Source: Sabulicella glaciei
GTDB lineage: Bacteria > Pseudomonadota > Alphaproteobacteria > Acetobacterales > Acetobacteraceae
NCBI RefSeq assembly: GCF_026183895.1
Contig: NZ_JAPFQI010000001.1
Coordinates: 1,042,662-1,106,661, forward strand
DNA: 64,000 bases
Reading direction: 5' to 3'
Part shown: positions 10,616 through 19,545 of the stretch, piece by piece
Layout of the letters: the number at the start of each line of letters is the position of its first letter
Position numbering within the stretch: the stretch's first letter is position 1
Made by a program: the position numbers and the translations under genes
The notes under the pieces: model-generated
What the model saw: only the letters and a program-made list of their open reading frames with translations
Database searches by the model: none
What the model was told of the DNA's origin: nothing

Positions 10616-11767
10616 ATGGATTTCCGCGTCTCGGAAGAGCAGGCCGCCTTCGCGGAGGTGGTGCGCGGCTTCGCCGAGCGCCACCTTCGGGAAGGGGCGG
10701 TGGAACGCGCCCACACGGTCGGCTTTCCGTGGGATGTCGCCAAGCTCATGGCACAGCAAGGCCTGTTCGGCATCATGCTGCCCGAGGAGGATGGCGGCCA
10801 GGGCGGCACGGCGATGGACGCCGTGCTGGCGATGGAGCAGATCGCCGCAGTCTGCCCCCGCTCCGCCGACGTGCTCCAGGCGGGAAATTTCGGCGCCTTC
10901 CGTACTCTGGCAGAGTATGCCAGCCCTTACCAAAAGGATCGGTTCTTCAAGCCGCTCCTGAACGGGGAAGCGGTGGCAGCGGTGGGGATGAGCGAGCCCG
11001 AGGCCGGCTCCGCCCTCACCGACCTCACGACGCGCTGCACGCCGGACGGGGACGGCTTCCGCCTGAATGGGCAGAAGGTCTTCACCACCAACAGCGCGGA
11101 GGCCAACGTCTTCGTGGTGTATTGCCGCTTCGGGCCTGGCGTGGGCGGTATCGGCTCCGTGCTGGTGGAGCGCGGGCAGGAAGGCTTCCGCCTGGGCCAG
11201 CCCTCGCTCTACATGAACGACGAGGAGTGGTGCGCCCTCTACTTCGAGGATGTCTACATTCCGAAGGAGATGGTGCTGCTCGGCCCCGGCGGGTTCAAGA
11301 AGCAGATCGGCGGCTTCAACGTGGAGCGGCTGGGCAACACCACCCGTGCCCTGGCGCTCGGCGAGTACTGCTTCGACCAGGCGCGCGAGCACGCGATGCA
11401 GCGCTCGCAATTCGGCCGCAAGCTAATGGACTTCCAGGGGCTGCAATGGAAGTTCGCGGAGATGCGCGTGGCGCTCGATGCCGCGCGCCTCCTGCTCTAC
11501 CGTGCCGCCGTGAATGCCGGGCGCGGCCTGCCCGATGCGCAGGAAGTGGCGCTGGCCAAGTATGCCTGCAATCAGGCTGGCTGGCTCGCCTCCAACGAGT
11601 CCATGCAGGTCATGGGCGGCATGGGCTACTCCAAGGACCTCTTGATTGAATACTGCGTGCGCCGGACGCGCGGCTGGATGATCGCTGGCGGGTCGCTGGA
11701 GATGATGCGCAACCGCATCGCCGAGGGGGTGTTCGGTCAGTCCTTCTCGCAGCGCCCGCCGCGATGA
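10616..11767 (+). CDS. Acyl-CoA dehydrogenase
   Basis: A 383-residue FAD-dependent acyl-CoA dehydrogenase that introduces a 2,3 double bond and passes electrons to ETF. Helical N-terminal domain from residue 1 (DFRVSEEQ), middle beta domain with GMSEPEAGSALTDL for flavin contact, and C-terminal helical domain with RSQFGRKLMDFQ, MQVMGGMGYSKD and the GGSLEMMRNRIAEG tail. The longer open frame upstream belongs to another frame of the SDR gene; ATG 10616 lies five bases after the SDR stop. Its stop overlaps the next start (ATGA). Confidence 0.94.
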   Translation: MDFRVSEEQAAFAEVVRGFAERHLREGAVERAHTVGFPWDVAKLMAQQGLFGIMLPEEDGGQGGTAMDAVLAMEQIAAVCPRSADVLQAGNFGAFRTLAEYASPYQKDRFFKPLLNGEAVAAVGMSEPEAGSALTDLTTRCTPDGDGFRLNGQKVFTTNSAEANVFVVYCRFGPGVGGIGSVLVERGQEGFRLGQPSLYMNDEEWCALYFEDVYIPKEMVLLGPGGFKKQIGGFNVERLGNTTRALALGEYCFDQAREHAMQRSQFGRKLMDFQGLQWKFAEMRVALDAARLLLYRAAVNAGRGLPDAQEVALAKYACNQAGWLASNESMQVMGGMGYSKDLLIEYCVRRTRGWMIAGGSLEMMRNRIAEGVFGQSFSQRPPR

Positions 11768-13767
11768 GGGAGTTACTGGCGCCGCGCAGCATCGCGCTGA
11801 TCGGCGCCTCGGCCGATGCATCGCGGTTGACGGCGCGGCCCCAGCGCTACCTGCGCCGACACGGCTTCGGCGGCGCGCTGCACCTAGTCCATCGGCGCGC
11901 CAGCGAGATCAACGGCGAGGCGACGCGGCCCGACATCCCTGAAGGCGTGGAATTCGCCTACGTCCTGCTCGGCACCGACCATGTCGAGGCGCAGGTCGCG
12001 GAAGCGGCTCGCAAGGGCGCCAAGCTCTGCTGCATCCTGGCCGACGGCTTCGCCGAGGCGGGGCCGGAGGGAGAGGAGCGCCAGCGCCGCGTTGTGGAAG
12101 CGGCGCACACGGGCGGGATGCGCGTGCTCGGCCCGAACTCCATGGGAGTCGTGAATCTGCAGGATCGCATCGCCTGCACAGTGAACGCGGCGCTGGAGGC
12201 GGAGAGCCTGCTGCCGGGGCGCGTCGCGCTGGTCTCGCAGTCGGGCTCCATGATGGGCGCCATCCTGTCGCGCGGCGCGGCGCGAGGCCTCGGCTTCTCG
12301 CACCTCATCGGCACGGGCAACGAGGCCGACCTGTCGGCTGGTGAGATCGCCGGGATGCTGGTGGACGACCCCGGCGTGGACGCGGTGATGCTGTTCCTGG
12401 AGGCGATCCGCGCTCCGGAAGCCTTCGCCGAAGCGGCCGCCAAGGCCCATGCGCGCGGCAAGCCGATCATTGCCTTCAAGCTCGGCCGCTCCGAGTATGG
12501 GGCGGAGTTGGCAGCGTCGCACACCGGCGCGCTGGCCGGCAGCGACGCCGCGGTGGACGCGTTCTTCCGCGCCCATGGCATCCTGCGCGCGACGACGCTG
12601 GAAGGCTTCCTGGAACTCCCCTCCCTCGCCATCGGCCAGCGCGCCGTGGTGCGTCCCGCTGCAGTCTCAGTGCTGACCACCACGGGCGGCGGCGGAGCCA
12701 TGGCGGTGGATGCGCTCGGCGTCGCGGGGGTCGAGGCGCGCGCGCCGGACGCGGCCGCCTCCGAGGCGCTTTCGGCCGTGGGCATGCGCGCGGGGGCGAG
12801 GCTGCTCGACATGACCCTGGCCGGCACCAAGCCCGACCGCATCCGGGCGGCAATCGAGGCGCTGGACCGCGACGCGGAGACGGCGGTGATCGTGCCGGTC
12901 ATCGGCTCCTCCGCGCAGTTCCGCCCGGCCGATGCAGTGGCGGGCATCACCGCGGCGGAGGCGCGTAAGCCGGTCGCCGCCTTCCTGGTGCCGCAGGCCG
13001 ACGCGTCGCTGCGCCTGCTGGCGGAGGCGGGCATCGCCGGCTTCCGCACGCCCGAATCCCTGGCCGACGCGTTGCGCGCCTTTCTGTCCTGGCGGGCGCC
13101 GCACCCCGTGGCGGCAGAGGTCCCTGCCCTTTCCCTGCCTGCCGAGCCGGACGAGGCGGATGCGCGCGAGGCGCTGGCCGCACTCGGCCTCGAAAGCGAT
13201 TGGGCACGCTTCGAGACGGAGCCAGCGGCTGGCCTGCGCTACCCGGTCGCGCTGAAGATCCTGTCGCCCGACCTCGCCCACAAGACGGAAGTCGGCGGCG
13301 TCGCTCTGGGCATCCTGGACGAGGCGGCGCTGCGGCGCGAGATGGCCGCGATGCGCGAGCGCGTCCGCGTGGCCGCGCCCGACGCGCGGCTCCGCGGCTT
13401 CCTGGCCCAGCCCATGGCGCGCCCGCTGGCTGAGGCCATCCTCGGCTACCGGCACAGCCCCGAGGTCGGATCGATTGTCATGCTCGGCGCGGGCGGCATC
13501 CTGGCGGAGCTGAATCGCGACGTGTCGCTGCGCCTCGCCCCGGTGGACGAGGAGACGGCCCACGCGATGATCGCCGAGGTGCGCGCGCTGCGCGTCGTGC
13601 AGGGCTTCCGCAACCTCCCGCGCGGCGACACCGATGCGCTGGCGCGGGCCATCGTCGCCCTTTCCCGCCTCGCCCTCGTGCCGGAGGTCGCGGAGGCGGA
13701 GGTGAACCCGCTGATGATCCACGAGAGCGGCCTGACCGTCGCCGATGCATGGGTGATACGCCGATGA
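11764..13767 (+). CDS. Acyl-CoA synthetase (NDP-forming), fused alpha-beta type
   Basis: A 667-residue NDP-forming acyl-CoA synthetase. It has an N-terminal CoA-binding Rossmann domain (SIALIGASAD), a succinyl-CoA-ligase-type middle part with the phospho-histidine H253 in SHTGALAG, and a C-terminal ATP-grasp domain (PVALKILSPDLAHKTEVGG). The family interconverts acid plus ATP plus CoA with acyl-CoA plus ADP plus phosphate. With the adjacent dehydrogenases it suggests activation and oxidation of a specific acid; the acid is not evident. Confidence 0.9.
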   Translation: MRELLAPRSIALIGASADASRLTARPQRYLRRHGFGGALHLVHRRASEINGEATRPDIPEGVEFAYVLLGTDHVEAQVAEAARKGAKLCCILADGFAEAGPEGEERQRRVVEAAHTGGMRVLGPNSMGVVNLQDRIACTVNAALEAESLLPGRVALVSQSGSMMGAILSRGAARGLGFSHLIGTGNEADLSAGEIAGMLVDDPGVDAVMLFLEAIRAPEAFAEAAAKAHARGKPIIAFKLGRSEYGAELAASHTGALAGSDAAVDAFFRAHGILRATTLEGFLELPSLAIGQRAVVRPAAVSVLTTTGGGGAMAVDALGVAGVEARAPDAAASEALSAVGMRAGARLLDMTLAGTKPDRIRAAIEALDRDAETAVIVPVIGSSAQFRPADAVAGITAAEARKPVAAFLVPQADASLRLLAEAGIAGFRTPESLADALRAFLSWRAPHPVAAEVPALSLPAEPDEADAREALAALGLESDWARFETEPAAGLRYPVALKILSPDLAHKTEVGGVALGILDEAALRREMAAMRERVRVAAPDARLRGFLAQPMARPLAEAILGYRHSPEVGSIVMLGAGGILAELNRDVSLRLAPVDEETAHAMIAEVRALRVVQGFRNLPRGDTDALARAIVALSRLALVPEVAEAEVNPLMIHESGLTVADAWVIRR

Positions 13768-14570
13768 AGGACCTCCTCGCCGCGCGCTACGGCCGGTTGC
13801 CCTTCGAGCCGCCCGCTGACCCTGCGCCGGAGGGGCTTCGCCTCATCCTCGACCGCCGCGTGACGCGCCGCTTCGCCGCGCGCGAGGTCGAGGACGGCCT
13901 GCTCAACCTCGTGCTGGCGGGGGCGCAATCCGCCCCGTCCAAGAGCGACCTCCAGCAATACAGCATCGTGGTGCTGCGCGACGCGACGACGCGGCGCCGC
14001 ATCGCCGATTCCATCGGCACCATGCCCTGGATCGCCGATGCGCCGGTCTTCCTGCTGTTCTGTGCCGATCTCCGCCGCAACCGCGCCATCGGCGAGCGCG
14101 CCGGGCGAACCAACCGCAACGACAACATGGACAGCTTCCTGAACGGCGCGGTGGACACGGCGCTCGCCCTCGGCTTCGCCACGATGGCGGCCGAGGCGCT
14201 GGGGCTCGGGACCTGCCCGGTCAGCTACGTGCGGAACCACCTGGACCTGATGCGCGAGCTCGCCTCGCTGCCCGATGGCGTGTTTCCGGTGGCCGGGCTG
14301 GCGCTCGGCTGGCCCGAGGCGCGCAACGAGATTTCGGCGCGGCTGCCGCAGGAGGTCGTCGTGCATCGGGAGGCGTATTCCGACGCCGCGCCGGAGCCCA
14401 TCGCCGCCTATGACGCCGCTCGGCCGCGCGCCAAGCCGCGCTACCCCAACGTGCATGGGCCCGCCCCCGAGGGCTGCAGCTGGAGCGAGAACGTGGCGCG
14501 GCAATTGTCGGTGCCGGAACGGGCGGAGTTCCGTGCCTGGTTGGAGGCCCATGGCTTCGCCCTGCGCTGA
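13764..14570 (+). CDS. Nitroreductase-family protein
   Basis: A 268-residue FMN-dependent nitroreductase-fold protein of the NfsA/FRP-like branch. The N-terminal RRVTRRFAAREV, the SAPSKSDLQQYS flavin-site loop and the GLGTCPVSYVRN segment are typical. Such enzymes reduce nitro groups, quinones or flavins with NAD(P)H. ATG 13764 overlaps the preceding stop as ATGA; another in-frame ATG sits at 13749. Its 3' end overlaps the Nudix gene by 20 bases. Confidence 0.85.
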   Translation: MKDLLAARYGRLPFEPPADPAPEGLRLILDRRVTRRFAAREVEDGLLNLVLAGAQSAPSKSDLQQYSIVVLRDATTRRRIADSIGTMPWIADAPVFLLFCADLRRNRAIGERAGRTNRNDNMDSFLNGAVDTALALGFATMAAEALGLGTCPVSYVRNHLDLMRELASLPDGVFPVAGLALGWPEARNEISARLPQEVVVHREAYSDAAPEPIAAYDAARPRAKPRYPNVHGPAPEGCSWSENVARQLSVPERAEFRAWLEAHGFALR

Positions 14571-15177
14571 GCGGCGCCGCGCCCGCCCGCGCGATGCAGC
14601 GAGCCTGCTGCTTTATCGCGAGTCCTCCGCGCGCGGCGTCGAGTTGCTGATGGGCCGCCGGCACCGTGACCTGCGCTTCATGCCCGGAATGCTCGTCTTT
14701 CCGGGCGGGCGGGTGGACCGCGCGGATTACCGCGCGCCGGTCGCAGCGGGGCTGCCGGGCGACACCGCCGCGCAGCTGGGGCTCTCCGCACGGCCTTCGC
14801 TCGCGAAGGCGCTCGGCGTCTGCGCCGCGCGCGAGCTGGAGGAGGAGACCGGGCTGCGCCTGGGCGGGGCAGCGCCAGACCTTTCCGGGTTGGCCTATCT
14901 GACCCGCGCCATCACCCCCGCCACCTTTCCCATCCGTTTCCACGCTCGCTTCCTTCTTGCCCCCGCGGAGATGGCCCTGGGCGAGATGCGCGGCTCGGGC
15001 GAGCTGGAGGAATTGCGCTTTTTCACGCCCGACGAGCTTGCCGCCGCGCCGCATGCCCGCATCACCGCCATGATCGTGGAGGAGTTCCTGCGCTGGCGTC
15101 AGGACCCGGCGCGACCGCTGATCCGCATCACCGGCCGGGACTCACGCCTTCCGGAGCGCCTACGCCAGCGCCCATAG
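14551..15177 (+). CDS. Nudix hydrolase, NUDT19/CoA-pyrophosphatase-like
   Basis: A 208-residue Nudix protein. FMPGMLVFPGGRVD is followed by an insertion of about 40 residues before the catalytic AARELEEETGLRL, so the Nudix box is split as in the peroxisomal NUDT7/NUDT19 CoA diphosphatases; the first glutamate of the canonical box is not in its usual place. ATG 14551 has TTGGAGG just upstream. Placement behind acyl-CoA genes fits hydrolysis of CoA or acyl-CoA (inference). The 3' end overlaps the convergent hydrolase gene by 18 bases. Confidence 0.85.
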   Translation: MASPCAERRRARPRDAASLLLYRESSARGVELLMGRRHRDLRFMPGMLVFPGGRVDRADYRAPVAAGLPGDTAAQLGLSARPSLAKALGVCAARELEEETGLRLGGAAPDLSGLAYLTRAITPATFPIRFHARFLLAPAEMALGEMRGSGELEELRFFTPDELAAAPHARITAMIVEEFLRWRQDPARPLIRITGRDSRLPERLRQRP

Positions 15178-16041
15178 CCCGTCGCGGCAGGACGCAGCTC
15201 CCTCCTCCTCCAGCATGAGGAGCTGCGCGAGCATGGAGCGCCCCGCCGCCTTCACCAAGCGCGGGTCCATCGGGCCATAGACCGGGCCGACCAGCGCTTC
15301 CAGAGAGGCCGGCCCGTGCTCGCGCAAGGCGGAAAGGATGCGCTGCTCGCGCCTGCGCCGGTGGACCGAGAGCGCATCCAGGAATGGCATCGGGTCGGGC
15401 AGGCGCGGGCCATGGCCGGGCAGGTAAAGACGGTCCACCCCTTCGCGCAGCCGCAGGCGGCCCAGGCTGTCCATGTAGGCGCGCATGGAGCCGTCGGGTG
15501 GTGAAACAACGCTGGTGGACCAGGACATGACATGGTCGGCGCTGAACAGGACACCGCTGCCCTCCAGCGCGAAGCACAAGTGGTTGCCGCAATGGCCCGG
15601 CGTGAACAGCGCGCGGAGCCGCCAGTCAGCGCCATCCACCACCGCATCGTCGGCCAGCGCGATGTCCGGCACGAAGTCGTGATCGCCTCCCTCCTGCCCC
15701 GCCTCCGGCGGCGTGGCGTGCGGGCCGTATCCGAGGGTCGGCGCGTTGGTCAGGGCAGCGAGGCGCCGTGCGCCGGGCGAGTGGTCCCGGTGCGTGTGGG
15801 AGACGAGGATGTGCGTGACCCGCTCGCCTGCGGTCGCGGCGAGGATGGCCTGGAGGTGGCGCTCATCCTCCGGCCCGGGGTCGATCACCGCGACGGAGCC
15901 GCCCCCGCCGACGAGGTAGGTGTTGGTGCCCCTGAAGGTGAAGGCCGAGGGGTTGTCGCAAAGGATGCGGCGGATGCCAGGGGCGACCGTCTCCGCCTCG
16001 CCGGGCGGGAGGGGGTCGTCGCGCAGGAAGGGAACGTTCAT
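15160..16041 (-). CDS. MBL-fold metallo-hydrolase, LACTB2-like
   Basis: A 293-residue metallo-beta-lactamase-fold hydrolase. The zinc motif HTHRDH is at residues 82-87, followed by FTPGHCGNHLCF, SADHVMSW and YLPGHGPRL, all in the order expected, then a C-terminal winged-helix-like region. It resembles the LACTB2/RNase-like and glyoxalase-II-like group; the substrate is uncertain. The ATG at 16041 overlaps the stop of the upstream EamA gene (ATGA), making it the last gene of a four-gene minus-strand operon. Confidence 0.88.
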   Translation of the reverse strand: MNVPFLRDDPLPPGEAETVAPGIRRILCDNPSAFTFRGTNTYLVGGGGSVAVIDPGPEDERHLQAILAATAGERVTHILVSHTHRDHSPGARRLAALTNAPTLGYGPHATPPEAGQEGGDHDFVPDIALADDAVVDGADWRLRALFTPGHCGNHLCFALEGSGVLFSADHVMSWSTSVVSPPDGSMRAYMDSLGRLRLREGVDRLYLPGHGPRLPDPMPFLDALSVHRRRREQRILSALREHGPASLEALVGPVYGPMDPRLVKAAGRSMLAQLLMLEEEGAASCRDGLWALA

Positions 16042-16931
16042 CGCCGGGCTTTCCGCACCATCTCTCGGTGCATGATGTAGAGACCTGCGGCGACGATCAA
16101 CGTGGCGCCGAGCAGCGTCCACAGGGTCGGCCGGTCGCCGAAGACGAGGAGGCCGAGAAGGATCGACCACAGGATGCCGCTGTAGGAGAAGGCGCCGAGC
16201 GCCGAGACCTGCGCACTGGCATAGGCCTCCGTCAGCAGAACCTGCGCCACGCCGCCGATCACCCCGGTCGCGAGCAGCAGCAGCCAGCCCTCCATCGAGG
16301 GATTCACCCACACGAAGGGCATGGCGAGGCCGGTGAAGCCCGTCATCAGCAGCGACTGCCAGAGGACGATGGTGCCCGATCGCTCGGTGGAGGAAAGGGA
16401 GCGGACCAGCAGCGTCGTCGCGGCGGAGAAGACGCCATGCGCCACCGCCGCCCCCATCCCCATCGCCGCCGCCCGCGTGACCTCCCCGCCGAAGGCACCC
16501 TTGCCCAGCGCGATCACCACAATGCCCAGGAACCCGGCGGCCACGGCGCCGAAGCGGTGCACCCCCACCTTCTCGCCCAGGAATGGGATGGCCAGCAGCG
16601 TGACGAAGAGCGGCGTGGTGTAGGTGAGCGCGGTCTGCTCCGCGAGCGGCAGCACGGAGAGCGCGAAGAAGGAGCAGGCCATGGCCGTGGTGCCCGTCGC
16701 GGCGCGCAGCACGTGTTGCCAGGGGCGTTTGGTGCGCAGCGTGGCGCCATCGCGCGTACGGAGCACGATCAGCAGCACCACCGGCACCGCCAGGGCCGAG
16801 CGGAAGAACATGACCTGGAGGAAGTGAAGCTCCTCGGAAGCCAGCTTCACGAAGACGTTCATCACGGCGAAGAGCGAGGTGGCGGCGAGCATGCAGGCCG
16901 CCCCGCGCCGCATGTCATGGCGCAGCGGCAC
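16038..16931 (-). CDS. EamA-family (DMT) transporter, copy 2
   Basis: A 297-residue inner-membrane protein with ten predicted membrane segments formed from two EamA repeats (LTYTTPLFVTLLAIPFLGEK in repeat 1, GAFSYSGILWSILLGLLVFG in repeat 2). The family exports or imports small metabolites. GTG 16931 was chosen for the AGGAAAGG ribosome site just upstream; an ATG at 16913, one base after the upstream stop, is an alternative. It follows a second EamA gene with a 17-base overlap. Confidence 0.9.
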   Translation of the reverse strand: MPLRHDMRRGAACMLAATSLFAVMNVFVKLASEELHFLQVMFFRSALAVPVVLLIVLRTRDGATLRTKRPWQHVLRAATGTTAMACSFFALSVLPLAEQTALTYTTPLFVTLLAIPFLGEKVGVHRFGAVAAGFLGIVVIALGKGAFGGEVTRAAAMGMGAAVAHGVFSAATTLLVRSLSSTERSGTIVLWQSLLMTGFTGLAMPFVWVNPSMEGWLLLLATGVIGGVAQVLLTEAYASAQVSALGAFSYSGILWSILLGLLVFGDRPTLWTLLGATLIVAAGLYIMHREMVRKARR

Positions 16932-17853
16932 GTTTCGACCTTTCCTCGGCCCGGCGCACCCGTTCGCGGTGCAGGTTGTAGATGCCAGCGCCGATGACGA
17001 TGGCGGCGCCGGTCAGTGTGGTCCAGGCCGGCACCTCCCCGAAGATCAGGAAGCCCAGCGCAAGGCCCCAGAGCAGCGGCGTGTATTCCAGCGGCGCCAG
17101 GGCGGCGATGTTCGCCAGGGCGAAGCCGCGCGCGAAGAGAAGGTGCGCCACCGCGTTGGACACGCCGAAGAACACCAGCAGCGCCACCAGCCCGGCTGAG
17201 GGGAAAAGGTCCGGCCTGTCCGCATCCGGCCAAAGGCCCGGGAAGGGCAGGACCGCGAGGCCGAAGGGCACGTGGGTCAGCATCAGCCAGAAGGCGATGG
17301 TCTGCGGCGTGTCCGTGCTGGCCAGGGTGCGCGTCCAGATGCGGCTCACCGCCATGCCGCAGACGCCGACCAGCAGCAGTGCCGCCTCCCAGCGCCACAG
17401 CTCGCCGCCGGGCTGGAGCATGAACAGGACGCCGCAGAACCCCACGGCGCAGGAGGTCCAGCGCCGCCAGCCTACCTTCTCGCCCAGCATGGGGATAGCG
17501 AGCAGCGTCATCAGCAGTGGCGCCGCGGCTGCGACCGCGTAGCTGTCGGCGAGGCCCAGCCCCGACATCCAGACATAGTACCAGAGCACGGACACGGTGC
17601 AGTGCAGGGCCGAGCGCGCGATTACCAGCGTCCCGCGGCGCGGCAGCAGCCCCCGCCCGCGCGCCATGGCCGCGACGGCGAGCGACCCCACCACCCCGCG
17701 CCACAGCATTGCTCCCGCCACCCCGATCTCGGGCAGCAGGAACTTCACGGCGGCGTCGGCAAAGGAGATGACGGCGTAGCCGGTCGCGGCAAAGGCGAGG
17801 CCGCGCACCGCCGCTTCGCCGGAGGTAGCGCGGCCGGTTTGGGGTTCAGCCAA
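16915..17853 (-). CDS. EamA-family (DMT) transporter, copy 1
   Basis: A 312-residue ten-helix EamA transporter, paralogous to the next gene (shared motifs PLLMTLLAIPMLGEKVG and LEYTPLLWGLALGFLIFGE). The frame is open further upstream, but TTG 17853 overlaps the dehydratase stop as TTGGCTGA and has GAGG six bases ahead, giving a natural N-terminus. Two tandem paralogues may form a heterodimer or handle related substrates (inference). Confidence 0.87.
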   Translation of the reverse strand: MAEPQTGRATSGEAAVRGLAFAATGYAVISFADAAVKFLLPEIGVAGAMLWRGVVGSLAVAAMARGRGLLPRRGTLVIARSALHCTVSVLWYYVWMSGLGLADSYAVAAAAPLLMTLLAIPMLGEKVGWRRWTSCAVGFCGVLFMLQPGGELWRWEAALLLVGVCGMAVSRIWTRTLASTDTPQTIAFWLMLTHVPFGLAVLPFPGLWPDADRPDLFPSAGLVALLVFFGVSNAVAHLLFARGFALANIAALAPLEYTPLLWGLALGFLIFGEVPAWTTLTGAAIVIGAGIYNLHRERVRRAEERSKRAAAP

Positions 17854-18670
17854 GCACGGCCTCGGCTGCCATGCAGGTCGCGCCCGATGCGTCGCGGGTT
17901 TCGGCCTTCGCGGCCTCGCCCTCGATTCGCGCCAGAACGTCCAGGCGGTTTCCCGCGAAGGCGGGACGCGCGCCGCGGAAGGCGAAGCGCAGCAGACGCT
18001 TGCCACGCGCCGCGTCCAGGATGGCCTGCGCCATCAGCGTCGCCTGCAGCGGCCCATGGACGACGAGGCCGGGATACCCCTCCTCGCCGGTCACGTAGGG
18101 GAAGTCGTAATGGATGCGGTGGCCGTTGCCGGTCAGCGCCGAGTAGCGAAACAGCATCAGCGCGTCGGGCAGGAGGCTGCGCGTCGTGGTCGCACCGAAG
18201 TCGGGCGCGGCCGGCGCCGCCTTCACCGCCGCGCCCTCGCCGCCGCGATACACGATGTCGTGCTCCTCGCGCAGCACCGGGCCGCGCGGCCCCTCGATCT
18301 CGTGCGCCACCGTCACGAAGACGAGGCGGCCGGAGCCGCCCGTCTTCTCCTTCACCGAAAGGATGGTGGAGCGGCGCGAGACGCGATCCTCGGCACGCAG
18401 GGCGTTGGGCCCGAATTCGAGCCGCCCGCCCGCCCACATGCGGCGCGGCAAGTCGTGCACGGGCGGCAGGAAGCCGCCACGCTTGGGGTGGCCGTCGGGT
18501 CCAATGCCCTCCGGGCGGCGCCAATCCTGGAACAGCATCCAGTGCCAAAGCGGCGGGATGTCGCCCTTCGGCATCGGCAGGTCCAGCGTGGCTGCCAGGC
18601 CGATGACGAGGCGCGGGTCCAACCGGTCCTCGGTCGTCTCGGTCCGTCCCACGAAGGTGGCGTGGTCCAT
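17846..18670 (-). CDS. MaoC/FAS1-like acyl-CoA dehydratase
   Basis: A 274-residue double-hotdog protein resembling the FAS1-type dehydratase / mesaconyl-C4-CoA hydratase group. The N-terminal half has PPLWHWMLFQDW and GGFLPPVHDLPRRMWAGG; the C-terminal half has YVTGEEGYPGLVVHGPLQATL, the usual catalytic-side motif. ATG 18670 is preceded by AGAGGA. It begins a minus-strand operon with two EamA transporters and the MBL-fold hydrolase. The reaction is probably reversible hydration of an enoyl-CoA; the substrate is unknown. Confidence 0.82.
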   Translation of the reverse strand: MDHATFVGRTETTEDRLDPRLVIGLAATLDLPMPKGDIPPLWHWMLFQDWRRPEGIGPDGHPKRGGFLPPVHDLPRRMWAGGRLEFGPNALRAEDRVSRRSTILSVKEKTGGSGRLVFVTVAHEIEGPRGPVLREEHDIVYRGGEGAAVKAAPAAPDFGATTTRSLLPDALMLFRYSALTGNGHRIHYDFPYVTGEEGYPGLVVHGPLQATLMAQAILDAARGKRLLRFAFRGARPAFAGNRLDVLARIEGEAAKAETRDASGATCMAAEAVLG

Positions 18671-18809
18671 CGCTGCACATCCTCTGGTTGCTGGCGCCGG
18701 CATCCTTGTCGCAGCACGAGGTGGCAGCAAGGTGGCGGGGCGCCGCCCTGCCATGCGACCGTCATTTCCCGGACTTGCCACCGCCTGATTCACGGGCGAC
18801 ACGCCCTGT

Positions 18810-19538
18810 GTGGAGCAAGCCGAATACGCGCTGATGGATGCTGTCGAGGACCGCATGTGGTGGTACCGCGCCCTGCACCGGCGTGCGGAAGCACTGCTGC
18901 GCCTTGTTCCCGACGGTGCGAGCGTGCTGGATGCCGGCTGCGGCACGGGCGGCTTCCTGCGCCGCCTCCGCGCCGCCCGTCCCGCTCTGCGACTGTTCGG
19001 CCTGGAATACGCCGAGGTCGCGGCACGCCGCGCGCGGGAAAAGACCGGCGCCGCCATCGCCTCCGGCACCGTCAGTGCCCTGCCCTTTCCCGATGGCTGC
19101 TTCGACGCCGTCGCCAGCTTCGACGTGCTGTCGCACCGCGCCGTCGAGCCCGGCGAGGCGCTGGCCGAATTCCGGCGGGTGCTGCGCCCCGGCGGGACGC
19201 TGGCGCTGAACCTGCCCGCGCATGAATGGCTGCGCTCGGCCCATGACGCGCGGGTTCACAATGCGCGCCGCTTCAGCCGCGCCGATGCGCGGGTCATGCT
19301 GGAACGCGCGGGATTCGGTGCGGTGCGGACGCAGCACTGGAACTCCCTGCTCCTGCCGCTGATGCTGCTGCAGCGCCGCGTCCTCGCGCGGCGCGACGAC
19401 GCCGCCTCCGACGTCACGGAATACCCGCCCTGGCTGGACCGGGCCCTTTTCGCCGCCACCGAGGCCGAATGGGGGCTGGCCCGCGCCGGGTTGCCCTTCC
19501 CGGCCGGCGGTTCCCTCCTCCTCACCGCCACGCGCTGA
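18810..19538 (+). CDS. Class I SAM-dependent methyltransferase
   Basis: A 242-residue methyltransferase with motif I VLDAGCGTGG near residue 48, LPFPDGCFDAVASFDVL and the post-motif LRPGGTLALNLPA. The N-terminal EYALMDAVEDRMWWYRAL is typical of methyltransferases found in polysaccharide and lipid-carrier gene clusters. GTG 18810 keeps that segment; ATG 18834 would remove part of it. It is seven bases upstream of the glycosyltransferase gene. Confidence 0.87.
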   Translation: MEQAEYALMDAVEDRMWWYRALHRRAEALLRLVPDGASVLDAGCGTGGFLRRLRAARPALRLFGLEYAEVAARRAREKTGAAIASGTVSALPFPDGCFDAVASFDVLSHRAVEPGEALAEFRRVLRPGGTLALNLPAHEWLRSAHDARVHNARRFSRADARVMLERAGFGAVRTQHWNSLLLPLMLLQRRVLARRDDAASDVTEYPPWLDRALFAATEAEWGLARAGLPFPAGGSLLLTATR

Positions 19539-19545
19539 GACACCC

